64,000 bases of DNA from Pseudomonas cichorii (GTDB lineage: Bacteria > Pseudomonadota > Gammaproteobacteria > Pseudomonadales > Pseudomonadaceae), in the NCBI RefSeq assembly GCF_018343775.1, contig NZ_CP074349.1, positions 1,230,001 through 1,294,000 of the forward strand. The letters run 5' to 3'. Each line of letters begins with the position of its first letter. Position 1 is the stretch's first letter. The translations under genes and the position numbers were made by a program. Positions 29,258-39,611 of the stretch are shown here, in pieces. The notes under the pieces were generated by a model that worked only from the letters and a program-made list of their open reading frames with translations, searched no databases and had not been told where the DNA came from.

Positions 29258-29644
29258 ATGGCTTACAGCGAAAAGGTCATCGACCACTACGAGAACCCGC
29301 GCAACGTTGGCAAGATGAACGCGGAAGATCCTGATGTTGGCACCGGCATGGTCGGCGCTCCTGCGTGCGGCGACGTGATGCGTCTGCAGATCAAGGTCAA
29401 CGAGCAAGGTGTCATCGAAGACGCCAAGTTCAAGACTTACGGCTGCGGCTCCGCCATCGCTTCCAGCTCCCTGGCGACCGAGTGGATGAAGGGCAAGACT
29501 CTGGATGAAGCAGAGACCATCAAGAACACTCAGCTGGCTGAAGAGCTTGCTCTGCCTCCGGTAAAGATTCACTGCTCGGTACTCGCGGAAGACGCCATCA
29601 AGGCTGCCGTCCGTGACTACAAGCAGAAGAAAGGCTTGCTGTAA
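29258..29644 (+). CDS. iscU: Iron-sulfur scaffold IscU
   Basis: A 128-residue scaffold on which [2Fe-2S] clusters are built. The three ligand Cys lie in GAPACGDV, TYGCGSAIA and KIHCSVLAE, and the HscA-recognised LPPVK motif is present. A GAGAGGAAC ribosome site precedes the ATG. Confidence 0.98.
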   Translation: MAYSEKVIDHYENPRNVGKMNAEDPDVGTGMVGAPACGDVMRLQIKVNEQGVIEDAKFKTYGCGSAIASSSLATEWMKGKTLDEAETIKNTQLAEELALPPVKIHCSVLAEDAIKAAVRDYKQKKGLL

Positions 29645-29689
29645 GAAGCGGTCTTTTCAGAGAAAGCTGGCGACAAGAAAGGAGTTCCG

Positions 29690-30013
29690 ATGGCTATCAG
29701 CATGACAGAAGCTGCCGCTAACCACGTACGTCGTTCCCTCGACGGACGCGGCAAAGGTGATGGCATTCGTCTTGGGGTTCGCACCACAGGCTGTTCAGGG
29801 CTTGCCTATGTACTCGAGTTCGTCGACGAGGCGGGTACCGAGGACAGCGTGTTCGAGCTGCATGGCGTCAAGGTGATTATCGACCCGAAAAGCCTGGTCT
29901 ACCTCGACGGCACCGAACTCGATTTCGTCCGTGAAGGTTTGAACGAAGGCTTCAAGTTCAATAACCCCAATTCGCGCGGTGAGTGCGGCTGCGGCGAAAG
30001 CTTCAACGTCTGA
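29690..30013 (+). CDS. iscA: A-type iron-sulfur carrier IscA
   Basis: A 107-residue A-type carrier with the conserved Cys at [11 protein letters not shown] and the CGCGESF tail. It delivers clusters or iron to apo-proteins. AAAGGAG precedes the ATG. hscB begins 11 bases after its stop. Confidence 0.98.
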   Translation: MAISMTEAAANHVRRSLDGRGKGDGIRLGVRTTGCSGLAYVLEFVDEAGTEDSVFELHGVKVIIDPKSLVYLDGTELDFVREGLNEGFKFNNPNSRGECGCGESFNV

Positions 30014-30024
30014 GGCTTTTATCC

Positions 30025-30546
30025 GTGGGTACTCCTTGTCACTTCGCCCTGTTCGACCTCAAGCCCGATTTTCGTCTTGATCTCGACCAGTTGGCGACGC
30101 GCTATCGTGAGCTGGCGCGCAGCGTACATCCAGACCGTTTTGCTGACGCCGACGAGCGTGAGCAGCGTCTGGCGCTTGAGCATTCCGCCCGCCTCAACGA
30201 GGCCTATCAGACCCTCAAGAGCGCCCCGAAACGAGCGCGTTACCTGTTGGTCATGAAAGGCGATGAGGTGCCGCTGGAAGTCACTGTCCACGATCCTGAT
30301 TTTCTTCTGCAGCAGATGCAATGGCGCGAAGAGCTGGAGGATCTGCAGGATGAGGCTGATCTGGCGGGTGTCGCGGTCTTCAAGCGCCGCCTCAAAAGCG
30401 CTCAGGATGAACTGAACGAAAGCTTCGCCGCCTGTTGGGACGATGCTGCACAGCGCGAGCACGCCGAACGGCTGATGCGGCGTATGCAGTTCCTCGACAA
30501 GCTTTCCTACGAAGTGCGCCAGCTGGAAGAGCGCCTCGACGATTAA
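30025..30546 (+). CDS. hscB: Co-chaperone HscB
   Basis: A 173-residue J-type co-chaperone. N-terminal J domain with the HPD motif (RSVHPDRF) and a C-terminal three-helix IscU-binding domain. The start is taken as GTG 30025 ([14 protein letters not shown]), matching relatives. The frame is open upstream into iscA but those residues are not family-like. Confidence 0.95.
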   Translation: MGTPCHFALFDLKPDFRLDLDQLATRYRELARSVHPDRFADADEREQRLALEHSARLNEAYQTLKSAPKRARYLLVMKGDEVPLEVTVHDPDFLLQQMQWREELEDLQDEADLAGVAVFKRRLKSAQDELNESFAACWDDAAQREHAERLMRRMQFLDKLSYEVRQLEERLDD

Positions 30547-30590
30547 CCCCGTGCCGCCCCGGCCGCACGCCTGTGATTATTCAGAAAAGC

Positions 30591-32453
30591 ATGGCCTTAC
30601 TGCAGATCGCTGAACCCGGGCAAAGTCCTAAACCGCACCAGCGTCGTCTGGCTGTCGGTATTGACCTGGGCACTACCAATTCGCTGGTGGCTGCATTGCG
30701 CAGCGGCCTTTCCGAGCCCCTTGCCGATGCCGACGGGCAGGTCATTCTGCCGTCTGCGGTGCGCTATCACGCCGATCGCGTCGAGGTCGGGCTGTCGGCC
30801 AAGGCGGCTGCCTCTGTCGATCCGTTCAATACCGTGCTGTCGGTCAAGCGTCTCATGGGGCGCGGCCTCAGTGACGTGAAGCAACTGGGCGAGCAATTGC
30901 CTTACCGCTTTGTCGAGGGTGAGTCGCACATGCCGTTCATTGACACCATTCAGGGGCCGAAAAGCCCGGTGGAAGTGTCGGCGGATATTCTCAAGGTGCT
31001 GCGTCAGCGTGCCGAAGCTACGTTGGGTGGCGATCTGGTGGGGGCGGTCATTACCGTGCCGGCCTATTTCGACGATGCCCAGCGCCAGGCCACCAAGGAT
31101 GCCGCCAGACTGGCCGGCCTCAATGTGCTGCGCCTGCTCAACGAGCCGACGGCTGCTGCGGTTGCCTATGGTCTGGACCAGAAAGCCGAAGGCGTAGTCG
31201 CCATTTACGACCTGGGCGGCGGTACGTTCGATATTTCCATTCTGCGCCTGACCGGCGGTGTCTTTGAAGTGCTGGCCACTGGTGGCGATACTGCATTGGG
31301 TGGCGATGATTTCGACCACGCGATTGCCAGCTGGATTGTTGCTGATGCCGGCCTGTCCGCCAGCCTTGATCCTTCCGTGCAGCGCAGCCTGTTGCAGACC
31401 GCCTGTGCGGCGAAAGAAGCCCTGACCGATGCTGAATCGGTCGAAGTGGCTCACGGCGACTGGCGTGGCGTGCTGACGCGTGATGCTTTCAATGCGCTGA
31501 TTGAGCCGATGGTTGCTCGCAGCCTCAAGGCTTGCCGTCGTGCGGTGCGTGATTCAAACGTCGAGATTGAAGAAGTCGAAGCCGTGGTCATGGTCGGTGG
31601 TTCGACCCGTGTGCCGCGTGTTCGCGAAGCCGTGGCCGAGCTGTTCGGTCGCCAGCCGTTGACCCAGATCGATCCTGATCAGGTGGTTGCTATTGGCGCT
31701 GCGGTCCAGGCCGATACCCTGGCTGGCAACAAGACAGATGGCGAAGCCCTGTTATTGCTGGACGTGATTCCGCTTTCCCTTGGGCTTGAAACCATGGGCG
31801 GCCTGATGGAGAAGGTGATTCCGCGCAACACCACCATTCCCGTGGCCCGCGCTCAGGATTTCACCACGTACAAGGATGGCCAGTCGGCCATGATGATTCA
31901 TGTCCTGCAGGGCGAGCGTGAGCTGATCAGCGACTGCCGCTCTCTGGCTCGCTTCGAGCTGCGCGGTATTCCGCCGATGGTGGCCGGTGCTGCGAAAATT
32001 CGTGTCACCTTCCAGGTGGATGCGGATGGTCTGCTCAGCGTGTCTGCCCGTGAACTGGGCTCGGGGATCGAGTCGAGCATTCAGGTCAAGCCGTCCTATG
32101 GCCTGACGGATGGCGAGATTACCCGGATGCTCAAGGATTCGTTCGAGTACGCCGGTGACGACAAGGTCGCCCGGGTACTGCGTGAACAGCAGGTTGACGC
32201 CCGACGCCTTGTCGAGGCGGTCGAGGCCGCGCTTGAAGTCGATGGCGATCGTCTGCTCGATGCCGAAGAGCGGATGGTGATCGATCTGCAACTGACAGAA
32301 TTGCGTGAATTGATGCAAGGCACCGATGGTCCGGCCATCGAGCAGCAGACCCGGCGTCTGTCGCAGGTGACCGATGCATTTGCTGCCCGACGCATGAATT
32401 CGACGGTGAAAGCCGCACTCGCGGGGCGCAACCTGAATGATATTGAGGAATAA
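30591..32453 (+). CDS. hscA: Hsp70-type chaperone HscA
   Basis: A 620-residue specialised Hsp70 that releases the cluster from IscU. ATPase motifs: [39 protein letters not shown] and [17 protein letters not shown]. The substrate domain lies from about residue 390. ATG 30591 ([13 protein letters not shown]) is the family start; upstream open codons lack homology. Confidence 0.97.
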   Translation: MALLQIAEPGQSPKPHQRRLAVGIDLGTTNSLVAALRSGLSEPLADADGQVILPSAVRYHADRVEVGLSAKAAASVDPFNTVLSVKRLMGRGLSDVKQLGEQLPYRFVEGESHMPFIDTIQGPKSPVEVSADILKVLRQRAEATLGGDLVGAVITVPAYFDDAQRQATKDAARLAGLNVLRLLNEPTAAAVAYGLDQKAEGVVAIYDLGGGTFDISILRLTGGVFEVLATGGDTALGGDDFDHAIASWIVADAGLSASLDPSVQRSLLQTACAAKEALTDAESVEVAHGDWRGVLTRDAFNALIEPMVARSLKACRRAVRDSNVEIEEVEAVVMVGGSTRVPRVREAVAELFGRQPLTQIDPDQVVAIGAAVQADTLAGNKTDGEALLLLDVIPLSLGLETMGGLMEKVIPRNTTIPVARAQDFTTYKDGQSAMMIHVLQGERELISDCRSLARFELRGIPPMVAGAAKIRVTFQVDADGLLSVSARELGSGIESSIQVKPSYGLTDGEITRMLKDSFEYAGDDKVARVLREQQVDARRLVEAVEAALEVDGDRLLDAEERMVIDLQLTELRELMQGTDGPAIEQQTRRLSQVTDAFAARRMNSTVKAALAGRNLNDIEE

Positions 32454-32456
32454 CTG

Positions 32457-32798
32457 ATGCCGCAGGTGATTTTTCTGCCCCATGCCGAGCATTGCCCGGA
32501 CGGGTTGGTTGTAGAGGTGGAGCCCGGTACGTCTATTCTTGAAATCGCTCACGATAACCATATCGAGATCGAGAGTGCGTGCGGCGGCGTCTGTGCCTGC
32601 ACGACGTGTCACTGCATCATTCGCGAGGGTTTCAACTCGCTGAACGAGGCGGATGAGCTGGAAGAAGATATGCTGGACAAGGCCTGGGGGCTGGAAGTGC
32701 ATTCGCGCCTGTCCTGTCAGGCAATCGTCGGAAATGAAGACCTCACCGTTGAAATTCCGAAGTATTCGCTCAACCATGCTGCCGAAGCGCCGCATTGA
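32457..32798 (+). CDS. fdx: [2Fe-2S] ferredoxin of the isc operon
   Basis: A 113-residue adrenodoxin-type ferredoxin. Ligands are in CGGVCACTTCHC (Cys42, 48, 51) and the last in RLSCQAIVG. It supplies electrons for cluster assembly. Three bases after the hscA stop; GAGGAAT upstream. Confidence 0.97.
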   Translation: MPQVIFLPHAEHCPDGLVVEVEPGTSILEIAHDNHIEIESACGGVCACTTCHCIIREGFNSLNEADELEEDMLDKAWGLEVHSRLSCQAIVGNEDLTVEIPKYSLNHAAEAPH

Positions 32799-32812
32799 TT
32801 CAAGGAACGCTC

Positions 32813-33013
32813 ATGAGTCTCAAATGGGTCGATGTGCTGGAAATCGCGATTCAGTTGTCTGAAACCAGGCCTGATGTCGATCCGCGCTATGTGAATTTCG
32901 TCGATCTTCGCAACTGGGTAGCCGAGCTGCCAGGGTTCGACGACGAGCTCAATCGTGGCGGGGAAAAGGTCCTGGAAGCCATTCAGGCGGCCTGGATCGA
33001 AGAAGCTGACTGA
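32813..33013 (+). CDS. iscX: IscX, iron-sulfur assembly regulator
   Basis: A 66-residue acidic protein (MSLKWVDVLEIAIQLSE..., WVAELPGF, AAWIEEAD). IscX binds IscS and iron and tunes assembly rate. The ATG at 32813 follows AAGGA; an in-frame ATG at 32795 would overlap fdx. Last gene of the isc operon. Confidence 0.95.
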   Translation: MSLKWVDVLEIAIQLSETRPDVDPRYVNFVDLRNWVAELPGFDDELNRGGEKVLEAIQAAWIEEAD

Positions 33014-33030
33014 ACCTGTAACGCAAGCAG

Positions 33031-33074
33031 TTAGGCAATACACCAGAACCCGCGTATAATTCGCGGGTTTAATT
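33031..33074 (+). promoter_or_regulatory. Terminator hairpin whose loop contains the ndk -10 box
   Basis: AACCCGCG (33047-33054) pairs with CGCGGGTT (33062-33069), followed by TAATTTTT: an intrinsic terminator for the isc operon. The loop is TATAATT; the TATAAT is a perfect -10 with TTAGGC 18 bases upstream as a possible -35. Terminator and ndk promoter appear superimposed. Confidence 0.6.
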
Positions 33075-33106
33075 TTTCGCTTTAATCATTGTTTCTGGAG
33101 TTTCAC

Positions 33107-33532
33107 ATGGCTGTTCAACGTACTTTCTCCATCATCAAGCCTGACGCCGTTGCTAAAAACGTAATCGGCGAGATCACCACTCGTTTCGAAAAAGCCGGTC
33201 TGCGCGTTGTTGCTTCCAAGCTGAAGCAACTGTCCAAGGCTGAAGCTGAAGGTTTCTACGCTGAGCACAGCGCTCGTGGTTTCTTCGGCGACCTGGTTGC
33301 TTTCATGATCTCCGGTCCTGTCGTTGTTCAGGTTCTGGAAGGCGAGAACGCTATCGCTCTGAACCGTGAGCTGATGGGCGCTACCAACCCTAAAGAAGCT
33401 GCTCCAGGCACCATCCGCGCTGACTTCGCTGATTCCATCGACGCCAACGCTGTTCACGGCTCGGACTCCGAAGCTGCTGCCGCTCGCGAAATCTCGTACT
33501 TTTTCGCAGCTACAGAAGTAACCGCTCGCTAA
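33107..33532 (+). CDS. ndk: Nucleoside diphosphate kinase
   Basis: A 141-residue enzyme that balances nucleoside triphosphates by phospho-His transfer. Active-site His117 in NAVHGSDS; the N-terminus [17 protein letters not shown] is diagnostic. ATG 33107 has CTGGAG upstream; an in-frame start at 33089 is not supported. Confidence 0.98.
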   Translation: MAVQRTFSIIKPDAVAKNVIGEITTRFEKAGLRVVASKLKQLSKAEAEGFYAEHSARGFFGDLVAFMISGPVVVQVLEGENAIALNRELMGATNPKEAAPGTIRADFADSIDANAVHGSDSEAAAAREISYFFAATEVTAR

Positions 33533-33564
33533 GTCCTGCCGACTGACGAGTGAAGGGTGAATTC

Positions 33565-34713
33565 ATGATTGCAACGACTGGTAAAACCAACCTCCTGGGC
33601 CTTACTCAGCAGGAAATGGAGAAATTCTTCGACTCTATCGGGGAGAAGCGCTTCCGTGCCGGTCAGGTCATGAAGTGGATTCACCACTTTGGCGTCGATG
33701 ATTTCGACGCCATGACCAACGTCAGCAAGGCATTGCGCGAAAAGCTCAAGGCCTGTTCCGAAATACGAGGTCCTGAAGTCGTCAGCGAGGACATCTCCAG
33801 CGATGGCACCCGTAAATGGGTGGTGCGCGTAGAGTCCGGCAGCTGCGTCGAAACCGTTTATATCCCCCAGGGCAAGCGCGGCACCTTGTGTGTTTCGTCC
33901 CAGGCGGGCTGTGCCCTGGATTGCAGTTTCTGCTCCACCGGCAAACAAGGCTTCAACAGCAACCTGACCGCCGCCGAAGTGATCGGCCAGGTCTGGATTG
34001 CCAACAAATCCTTTGGCAGTGTCCCGGCAACCGTCGACCGTGCCATCACCAACGTGGTGATGATGGGCATGGGTGAGCCACTGCTGAACTTCGATAATGT
34101 CATTGCCGCCATGCATCTGATGATGGATGACCTGGGGTATGGCATTTCCAAGCGCCGCGTGACGTTGTCCACGTCTGGCGTGGTACCGATGATCGACGAG
34201 CTGTCCAAGCACATCGACGTCTCGCTGGCCCTTTCGCTGCATGCGCCCAACGACGCACTGCGCAACCAGTTGGTGCCGCTGAACAAGAAGTATCCCCTGA
34301 GCGTCCTGCTCGACTCCTGCCGCCGCTACATGTCCAGTCTGGGCGAGAAGCGCGTGCTGACGATCGAGTACACCCTGCTCAAGGACGTCAACGACAAGGT
34401 CGAGCACGCCATCGAGATGATCGAGCTGCTCAAGGACACCCCTTGCAAGATCAACCTGATCCCGTTCAACCCGTTCCCGCATTCCGGTTACGAGCGTCCG
34501 AGCAACAATGCGATCCGTCGTTTCCAGGATCTGTTGCATCAGGCTGGCTATAACGTCACTGTGCGTACCACGCGTGGCGAGGACATCGATGCTGCTTGCG
34601 GCCAGTTGGTCGGGCAGGTGATGGACCGCACGCGCCGCAGTGAACGCTATATTGCAGTGCGTGAGCTCAATGCCGAGGCCGATGCGGCTCCAAACGCTGG
34701 CGCTCGAAACTGA
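33565..34713 (+). CDS. rlmN: 23S rRNA/tRNA adenine-C2 methyltransferase RlmN
   Basis: A 382-residue radical-SAM enzyme that methylates C2 of A2503 in 23S rRNA and A37 of tRNAs. The cluster-binding CxxxCxxC is Cys116-Cys120-Cys123 ([17 protein letters not shown]). The C-terminal catalytic Cys lies in DIDAACGQL. The ATG at 33565 with GAAGGGTGA is preferred over GTG 33550. Confidence 0.97.
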   Translation: MIATTGKTNLLGLTQQEMEKFFDSIGEKRFRAGQVMKWIHHFGVDDFDAMTNVSKALREKLKACSEIRGPEVVSEDISSDGTRKWVVRVESGSCVETVYIPQGKRGTLCVSSQAGCALDCSFCSTGKQGFNSNLTAAEVIGQVWIANKSFGSVPATVDRAITNVVMMGMGEPLLNFDNVIAAMHLMMDDLGYGISKRRVTLSTSGVVPMIDELSKHIDVSLALSLHAPNDALRNQLVPLNKKYPLSVLLDSCRRYMSSLGEKRVLTIEYTLLKDVNDKVEHAIEMIELLKDTPCKINLIPFNPFPHSGYERPSNNAIRRFQDLLHQAGYNVTVRTTRGEDIDAACGQLVGQVMDRTRRSERYIAVRELNAEADAAPNAGARN

Positions 34714-34727
34714 CCGAGAGGGACTCC

Positions 34728-35486
34728 ATGTCTGTGCGTGCCTTGCTGTTGTCATGCTTTGTTATGTTGCTGGTAGGGTGCGTTTCGACAGGGCATGTCG
34801 ATCCACTCAAGACACCGCAAGGGCGTGATGAAGCTCGCAAGGCATACGTGCAGCTCGGGCTGGGTTATTTCCAGCAGGGTCAGACCGAGCGCGCCAAGGT
34901 ACCGCTGAAGAAGGCGCTGGAACTCGACAGTTCCGACCCTGACGCCAATGCCGCGCTGGCGCTGGTGTTCCAGGCCGAGATGGAGCCTGAACTGGCTGAC
35001 CAGCACTTTCGCAAGGCATTGTCTTCAAGCAACAACGATGCTCGAATCGTCAATAACTACGGCAGTTTCCTTTACGAGCAGAAGCGCTACCAGGAAGCTT
35101 ACGAACGTTTCCAGCAGGCTGCCGCAGACAACCTGTATCCTGAGCGGTCACGGGTCTTTGAAAGCCTGGGCATGACCGCCCTGAAGCTGAACAAGCGCGA
35201 GGAAGCTCGCGAGCATTTCACCAAGGCACTGCGTCTTGACCGTCAACAGCCACGTTCCTTGCTGGAAATGGCTGAGTTGTCTTACGAAGACGGGCATTAT
35301 GTGCCGTCGCGTGACTACTACGACCGTTTCAGCCAACTCAGCGAGCAGAATGCGCGTAGCCTGCTGCTCGGCATTCGATTGGCCAAGGTCTATGACGACC
35401 GTAACAAGGCGGCCAGTTTTGGCCTGCAACTCAAAAGACTCTATCCCGGTACGCCGGAATATCAGCAATACCTGTCGGAGCAATGA
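34728..35486 (+). CDS. pilW: Type IV pilus biogenesis lipoprotein PilW/PilF
   Basis: A 252-residue outer-membrane lipoprotein (lipobox LLVGC, Cys18) made of about six TPR motifs (AYVQLGLGYFQQGQTERAKVPLKKALELDSSDPDANAALALVF...). It is the pilotin for the PilQ secretin, called PilF in P. aeruginosa. Its stop overlaps the next start. Confidence 0.93.
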   Translation: MSVRALLLSCFVMLLVGCVSTGHVDPLKTPQGRDEARKAYVQLGLGYFQQGQTERAKVPLKKALELDSSDPDANAALALVFQAEMEPELADQHFRKALSSSNNDARIVNNYGSFLYEQKRYQEAYERFQQAAADNLYPERSRVFESLGMTALKLNKREEAREHFTKALRLDRQQPRSLLEMAELSYEDGHYVPSRDYYDRFSQLSEQNARSLLLGIRLAKVYDDRNKAASFGLQLKRLYPGTPEYQQYLSEQ

Positions 35487-36505
35487 TGAAAGCGGCGCAT
35501 CCCGAAGTTGTAGCAACCACTCGCTCTAACCCTGGTGAGACCTTGCGTCAGGCCCGTGAGAGCAAAAACTGGTCGCTGCCAGATGTGGCTTTGAGGCTGA
35601 ACCTCACCGTGTCTTCCCTGACTCATCTCGAGAACGGGAATTTTGACAAGCTACCCGGGCATACCTTCGCCCGTGGGTATGTGCGTGCCTACGCCAAACT
35701 GCTGGAGCTGGATCAGGCCGCGCTGGTCGATCAGTTCGATCAGTACACCGGCACCGATGGCAAGGGCAGTTCTGTCCATGCGCTGGGCCGTATCGAAGAG
35801 CCTGTGCGCCTTTCCCACAATATCCTGCGCATCGTCAGCCTGTTATTGCTGATGGTTCTTGTCGGTGGCGGCTTTTTCTGGTGGCAGGATCAGACGTCCA
35901 TGCGTGGCAAGGATCAGACCGGCCTGAGCATGGAGCATGTCGAGGTCGAAAGCGCTGATGGCACCACCCAGATTCATCCACTGGACGAGTCAGAGGAGCA
36001 GGCCGCTGCCGAAAGCAGCAAGGCTGGCAATGAGTCGCCACTGCCTCTGACCCCGAGCGCTCCGACCGAAGTGCCTGCCACTGCACCTGTGGCACCTGCT
36101 CCGGTTGTGACTGCGCCGGCTGCTGCACCGACCGCTCCGGCAGCGGCTCCAGCGCCTACTGCACCTGCCGTTGCCGCGACGCACACTCCGTCTGTCGCGC
36201 CGGTTGCGCCTGCCGTGCCTTCTACGCCTGCCGAGCCCGTCGAATCTGCACCGATCCCTGCAGGTTCGGGCCAGATCAAGCTGCAATTTACCGCCGATTG
36301 CTGGACTCAGGTCACCGATGGCAATGGCAAGGTTTTGATGAGCGGCCTCAAGCGCAAGGGTGATAGTCTGGACGTCACTGGCAGGCCGCCTTTGACCCTG
36401 CGTCTTGGTTACGCTCGTGGTGCGCAGGTCAGTTATAACGGTGAGCCTGTAGACGTAGCTCCCTTTACCAGCGGCGAAACTGCTCGCCTGAAACTAGGGC
36501 AATAA
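35483..36505 (+). CDS. rodZ: Cytoskeleton protein RodZ
   Basis: A 340-residue membrane protein: cytoplasmic helix-turn-helix (about 10-80, GETLRQARESKNWSLPDVALRLNLTVSSLTHLENG), one membrane helix (about 112-132), a periplasmic Pro/Ala/Thr-rich linker (about 190-255), and the C-terminal DUF4115 beta-domain (QIKLQFTADCWTQVTDGNGKVL). It links MreB to the wall-synthesis machinery. Start ATG 35483 or 35486, overlapping pilW. Confidence 0.92.
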   Translation: MMKAAHPEVVATTRSNPGETLRQARESKNWSLPDVALRLNLTVSSLTHLENGNFDKLPGHTFARGYVRAYAKLLELDQAALVDQFDQYTGTDGKGSSVHALGRIEEPVRLSHNILRIVSLLLLMVLVGGGFFWWQDQTSMRGKDQTGLSMEHVEVESADGTTQIHPLDESEEQAAAESSKAGNESPLPLTPSAPTEVPATAPVAPAPVVTAPAAAPTAPAAAPAPTAPAVAATHTPSVAPVAPAVPSTPAEPVESAPIPAGSGQIKLQFTADCWTQVTDGNGKVLMSGLKRKGDSLDVTGRPPLTLRLGYARGAQVSYNGEPVDVAPFTSGETARLKLGQ

Positions 36506-36508
36506 GTC

Positions 36509-37618
36509 ATGCACGGCGAATCTCCAATCAAGCGTCGCGAATCCCGCAAGATATGGGTCGGCTCCGTTCCGGTCGGCGGTGATGCGCCGATCGCTGTCCA
36601 GAGCATGACCAACAGCGACACCAACGATGTCGCGGCCACTGTTGCCCAGATCAACCGTCTTGAAGCGGCTGGCGTCGATATCGTGCGGGTTTCGGTTCCC
36701 GATATGGATGCGGCCGAGGCGTTTGGCCGGATCAAGCAACTGGTCAAGGTGCCACTGGTCGCCGATATTCATTTCGACTACCGGATCGCGCTGCGCGTAG
36801 CCGAGCTGGGTGTCGACTGCCTGCGCATCAACCCCGGCAACATCGGTCGCGAAGACCGTGTGCGTGCGGTGGTCGATGCCGCCCGTGATCGTGGTATTCC
36901 GATCCGTATCGGCGTCAACGCCGGTTCCCTGGAAAAAGACCTGCAGAAGAAATATGGCGAGCCGACCCCCGAGGCGCTGGTCGAGTCGGCCCTGCGTCAT
37001 GTGGAACATCTGGATCGTCTGGATTTCCATGACTTCAAGGTCAGCGTCAAGGCTTCGGACGTGTTCATGGCCGTCGCAGCCTATCGCCTGCTGGCCAAGC
37101 AGATTGTCCAGCCGTTGCACCTGGGTATCACTGAAGCGGGCGGTTTACGCTCAGGCACGGTGAAATCCGCTGTCGGCCTCGGTATGCTGCTCGCCGAAGG
37201 GATTGGCGATACTATCCGCATCTCGTTGGCCGCTGATCCGGTTGAAGAAGTGAAAGTCGGCTACGACATTCTCAAGTCCTTGCGCCTTCGTTCCCGTGGC
37301 ATCAACTTCATCGCCTGCCCGAGCTGCTCGCGGCAGAACTTCGATGTGGTCAAGACCATGAACGAGCTGGAAGGGCGTCTCGAAGATTTGCTGGTGCCGC
37401 TGGACGTTGCGGTCATCGGGTGTGTGGTCAACGGTCCTGGTGAAGCCAAGGAGGCGCATATCGGCCTCACGGGCGGTACGCCGAACCTGATCTACATCGA
37501 CGGCAAGCCTGCGCAGAAACTGACCAACGACAATCTTGTGAACGAGCTTGAACGCTTGATTCGCGAGAAAGCGGCCGAAAAAGCTGAAGCCGACGCATCC
37601 GTCATCGTGCGTGGCTAA
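36509..37618 (+). CDS. ispG: 4-hydroxy-3-methylbut-2-enyl-diphosphate synthase
   Basis: A 369-residue [4Fe-4S] enzyme of the MEP isoprenoid pathway. TIM-barrel part ([34 protein letters not shown]) then cluster ligands in [11 protein letters not shown] and [13 protein letters not shown]. Three bases after rodZ; the cluster comes from the isc system encoded 4-9 kb upstream. Confidence 0.97.
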   Translation: MHGESPIKRRESRKIWVGSVPVGGDAPIAVQSMTNSDTNDVAATVAQINRLEAAGVDIVRVSVPDMDAAEAFGRIKQLVKVPLVADIHFDYRIALRVAELGVDCLRINPGNIGREDRVRAVVDAARDRGIPIRIGVNAGSLEKDLQKKYGEPTPEALVESALRHVEHLDRLDFHDFKVSVKASDVFMAVAAYRLLAKQIVQPLHLGITEAGGLRSGTVKSAVGLGMLLAEGIGDTIRISLAADPVEEVKVGYDILKSLRLRSRGINFIACPSCSRQNFDVVKTMNELEGRLEDLLVPLDVAVIGCVVNGPGEAKEAHIGLTGGTPNLIYIDGKPAQKLTNDNLVNELERLIREKAAEKAEADASVIVRG

Positions 37619-37640
37619 TCAAGATTGCTAAGGATTTTTT

Positions 37641-38930
37641 GTGAGTAAGTCTCTGCAAGCCATTCGTGGCATGAACGACATCCTGCCCGAGCAGACCCCG
37701 CTGTGGCGTCACTTTGAAGGCACTGTTGCGCGTTTGCTGGATAACTACGGTTATCGGCAGATTCGCATGCCAATCGTCGAGTTCACCGACCTGTTCAAGC
37801 GTTCCATCGGCGAAGTCACCGATATCGTCGAAAAAGAGATGTACACCTTTGCCGACCGCAACGGTGACTCCCTGACCCTGCGCCCGGAAGGCACTGCCGC
37901 TTGCGTGCGTGCGGTACTCGAACACGGGATTACCGGTGGCGGTCAGGTGCAGAAACTGTGGTACATCGGCCCGATGTTCCGCCACGAGCGTCCTCAGAAA
38001 GGCCGTTATCGCCAGTTTCACCAGATCGGTGTCGAAGTCTTCAACCTCGACGGTCCCGATATCGATGCCGAGCTGATTGTCCTGACCTGGCGCCTGTGGG
38101 GCCTGCTTGGCATCCGCAATGCCGTCAAGCTCGAACTCAACAGCCTGGGCACCAGCGAAGCCCGTGCGCGTTATCGTGATGCACTGGTGGAGTTCCTGTC
38201 GGCGCGTCTGGATCAACTGGACGAAGACAGCCAGCGTCGCCTCAAGACCAACCCGCTGCGGGTTCTGGACACCAAGCATCCTGACACCCAGGCCGTGCTG
38301 GTCGATGCGCCGAAGCTGGCGGATTACCTGGACGAAGAGTCGCGTGTCCACTTCGAAGGCCTCAAGGCGCGTCTGGATGCTGCTGGCATTCCGTACGTCA
38401 TCAACCCCAAGCTGGTGCGTGGCCTGGATTACTACAGCAAGACCGTGTTCGAGTGGGTCACCGATCAACTGGGTGCCCAGGGAACCGTATGCGCCGGTGG
38501 CCGTTACGACGGTCTGGTCGAGCAGATGGGCGGCAAGCCTACGGCGGGCGTCGGTTTCGCCATGGGCATCGAGCGTCTGGTGCTGCTGCTGGAAACCCTT
38601 GAAAAGGTCCCGGAAGAAATCTCGCGTCAGGTGGATGTCTACCTGTGCGCCTTCGGCGAAGCGGCCGAGCTGGCTGCACTGACCCTCACCGAGCGTGTGC
38701 GTGACCAGTTGCCGAATCTGCGTTTGCAGGTCAACGCCGGTGCTGGCAGCTTCAAGAGCCAGTTCAAGAAGGCCGACAAGAGCGGTGCGCTGTATGCGCT
38801 GATCCTTGGCGATGAAGAACTTGCCCGCCAGGAGATAGGCGTCAAGCCTCTGCGCGGTCAGGGCGAACAACAAAATATTGCCTGGGATGCTCTGTCCGAG
38901 CACCTGGCCTCCTGCGTCGTGCAGGGTTGA
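37641..38930 (+). CDS. hisS: Histidyl-tRNA synthetase
   Basis: A 429-residue class II synthetase. Motif 2 [21 protein letters not shown], His-specific motifs [16 protein letters not shown] and [14 protein letters not shown], and a C-terminal anticodon-binding domain. The start is GTG 37641 with AAGGA upstream. Confidence 0.97.
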   Translation: MSKSLQAIRGMNDILPEQTPLWRHFEGTVARLLDNYGYRQIRMPIVEFTDLFKRSIGEVTDIVEKEMYTFADRNGDSLTLRPEGTAACVRAVLEHGITGGGQVQKLWYIGPMFRHERPQKGRYRQFHQIGVEVFNLDGPDIDAELIVLTWRLWGLLGIRNAVKLELNSLGTSEARARYRDALVEFLSARLDQLDEDSQRRLKTNPLRVLDTKHPDTQAVLVDAPKLADYLDEESRVHFEGLKARLDAAGIPYVINPKLVRGLDYYSKTVFEWVTDQLGAQGTVCAGGRYDGLVEQMGGKPTAGVGFAMGIERLVLLLETLEKVPEEISRQVDVYLCAFGEAAELAALTLTERVRDQLPNLRLQVNAGAGSFKSQFKKADKSGALYALILGDEELARQEIGVKPLRGQGEQQNIAWDALSEHLASCVVQG

Positions 38931-38969
38931 AGCTGATTAACAGCCGATTTAGCGAATAGGAGTATTGGG

Positions 38970-39611
38970 GTGTCGCGTACCGAAGATGAAGAGCTGGCGG
39001 TAATGAAGGACTGGTGGCAGCGCAACGGCAAACCCCTGGTAACTGGCGGTCTGCTGGCGTTGGTTGTGGTCTTTGGCTGGTACACATGGCAGAACTACAA
39101 CAGCAAGCAGTCGCAAGGCGCCTCGATGCTTTATCAGCAACTGCTGGAAACTTCGCTGACGCCAAGCGGCCAGGCCGATACCGCCCGCGTTGCGGAAATC
39201 GCTGGCAAGCTCAAGAGCGAATTTGGTGGCACTGCCTATGCCCAGTTCGGTAGCCTGTTCGTCGCCAAGGTTGCAGTCGATGCCGGCAAGCTCGACGATG
39301 CCGCGGCAGAACTGAAAACCGTAGCCGACAAGCCGGCCAGCGTGACGCTGGGTGAAATCGCTCGTCAGCGTCTTGCTCGTGTGCTGGCTGCGCAGAACAA
39401 GGCTGATGATGCACTGAAACTGCTTGCTGGCGATGCCGACAAGGCGTTCCTGGCCAGCCGTGAAGAACTCAAGGGTGACCTGCTGGTGCAACTGGGTCGT
39501 ACCGACGAGGCGCATGCTGCATACCAAAAGGCCAAGTCCGCTCTGTCTGAAGACGCTGCGGTGGGTGGCCTGCAAATGAAGCTCGACGATCTGGCGAAAG
39601 GGGATGCGTGA
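38970..39611 (+). CDS. YfgM-like TPR protein (ancillary SecYEG translocon subunit)
   Basis: A 213-residue protein with a short cytoplasmic N-terminus, one membrane helix (about 24-43, LVTGGLLALVVVFGWYTWQ), and a periplasmic TPR-like domain. In E. coli YfgM associates with SecYEG and PpiD. The start is GTG 38970 with ATAGGAG 7 bases upstream. It overlaps bamB by 8 bases. Confidence 0.88.
   Translation: MSRTEDEELAVMKDWWQRNGKPLVTGGLLALVVVFGWYTWQNYNSKQSQGASMLYQQLLETSLTPSGQADTARVAEIAGKLKSEFGGTAYAQFGSLFVAKVAVDAGKLDDAAAELKTVADKPASVTLGEIARQRLARVLAAQNKADDALKLLAGDADKAFLASREELKGDLLVQLGRTDEAHAAYQKAKSALSEDAAVGGLQMKLDDLAKGDA

Noticed and set aside
29983..30024. N-terminal extension of HscB overlapping iscA
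   Set aside because: The residues are basic and not family-like; GTG 30025 matches the usual HscB start.
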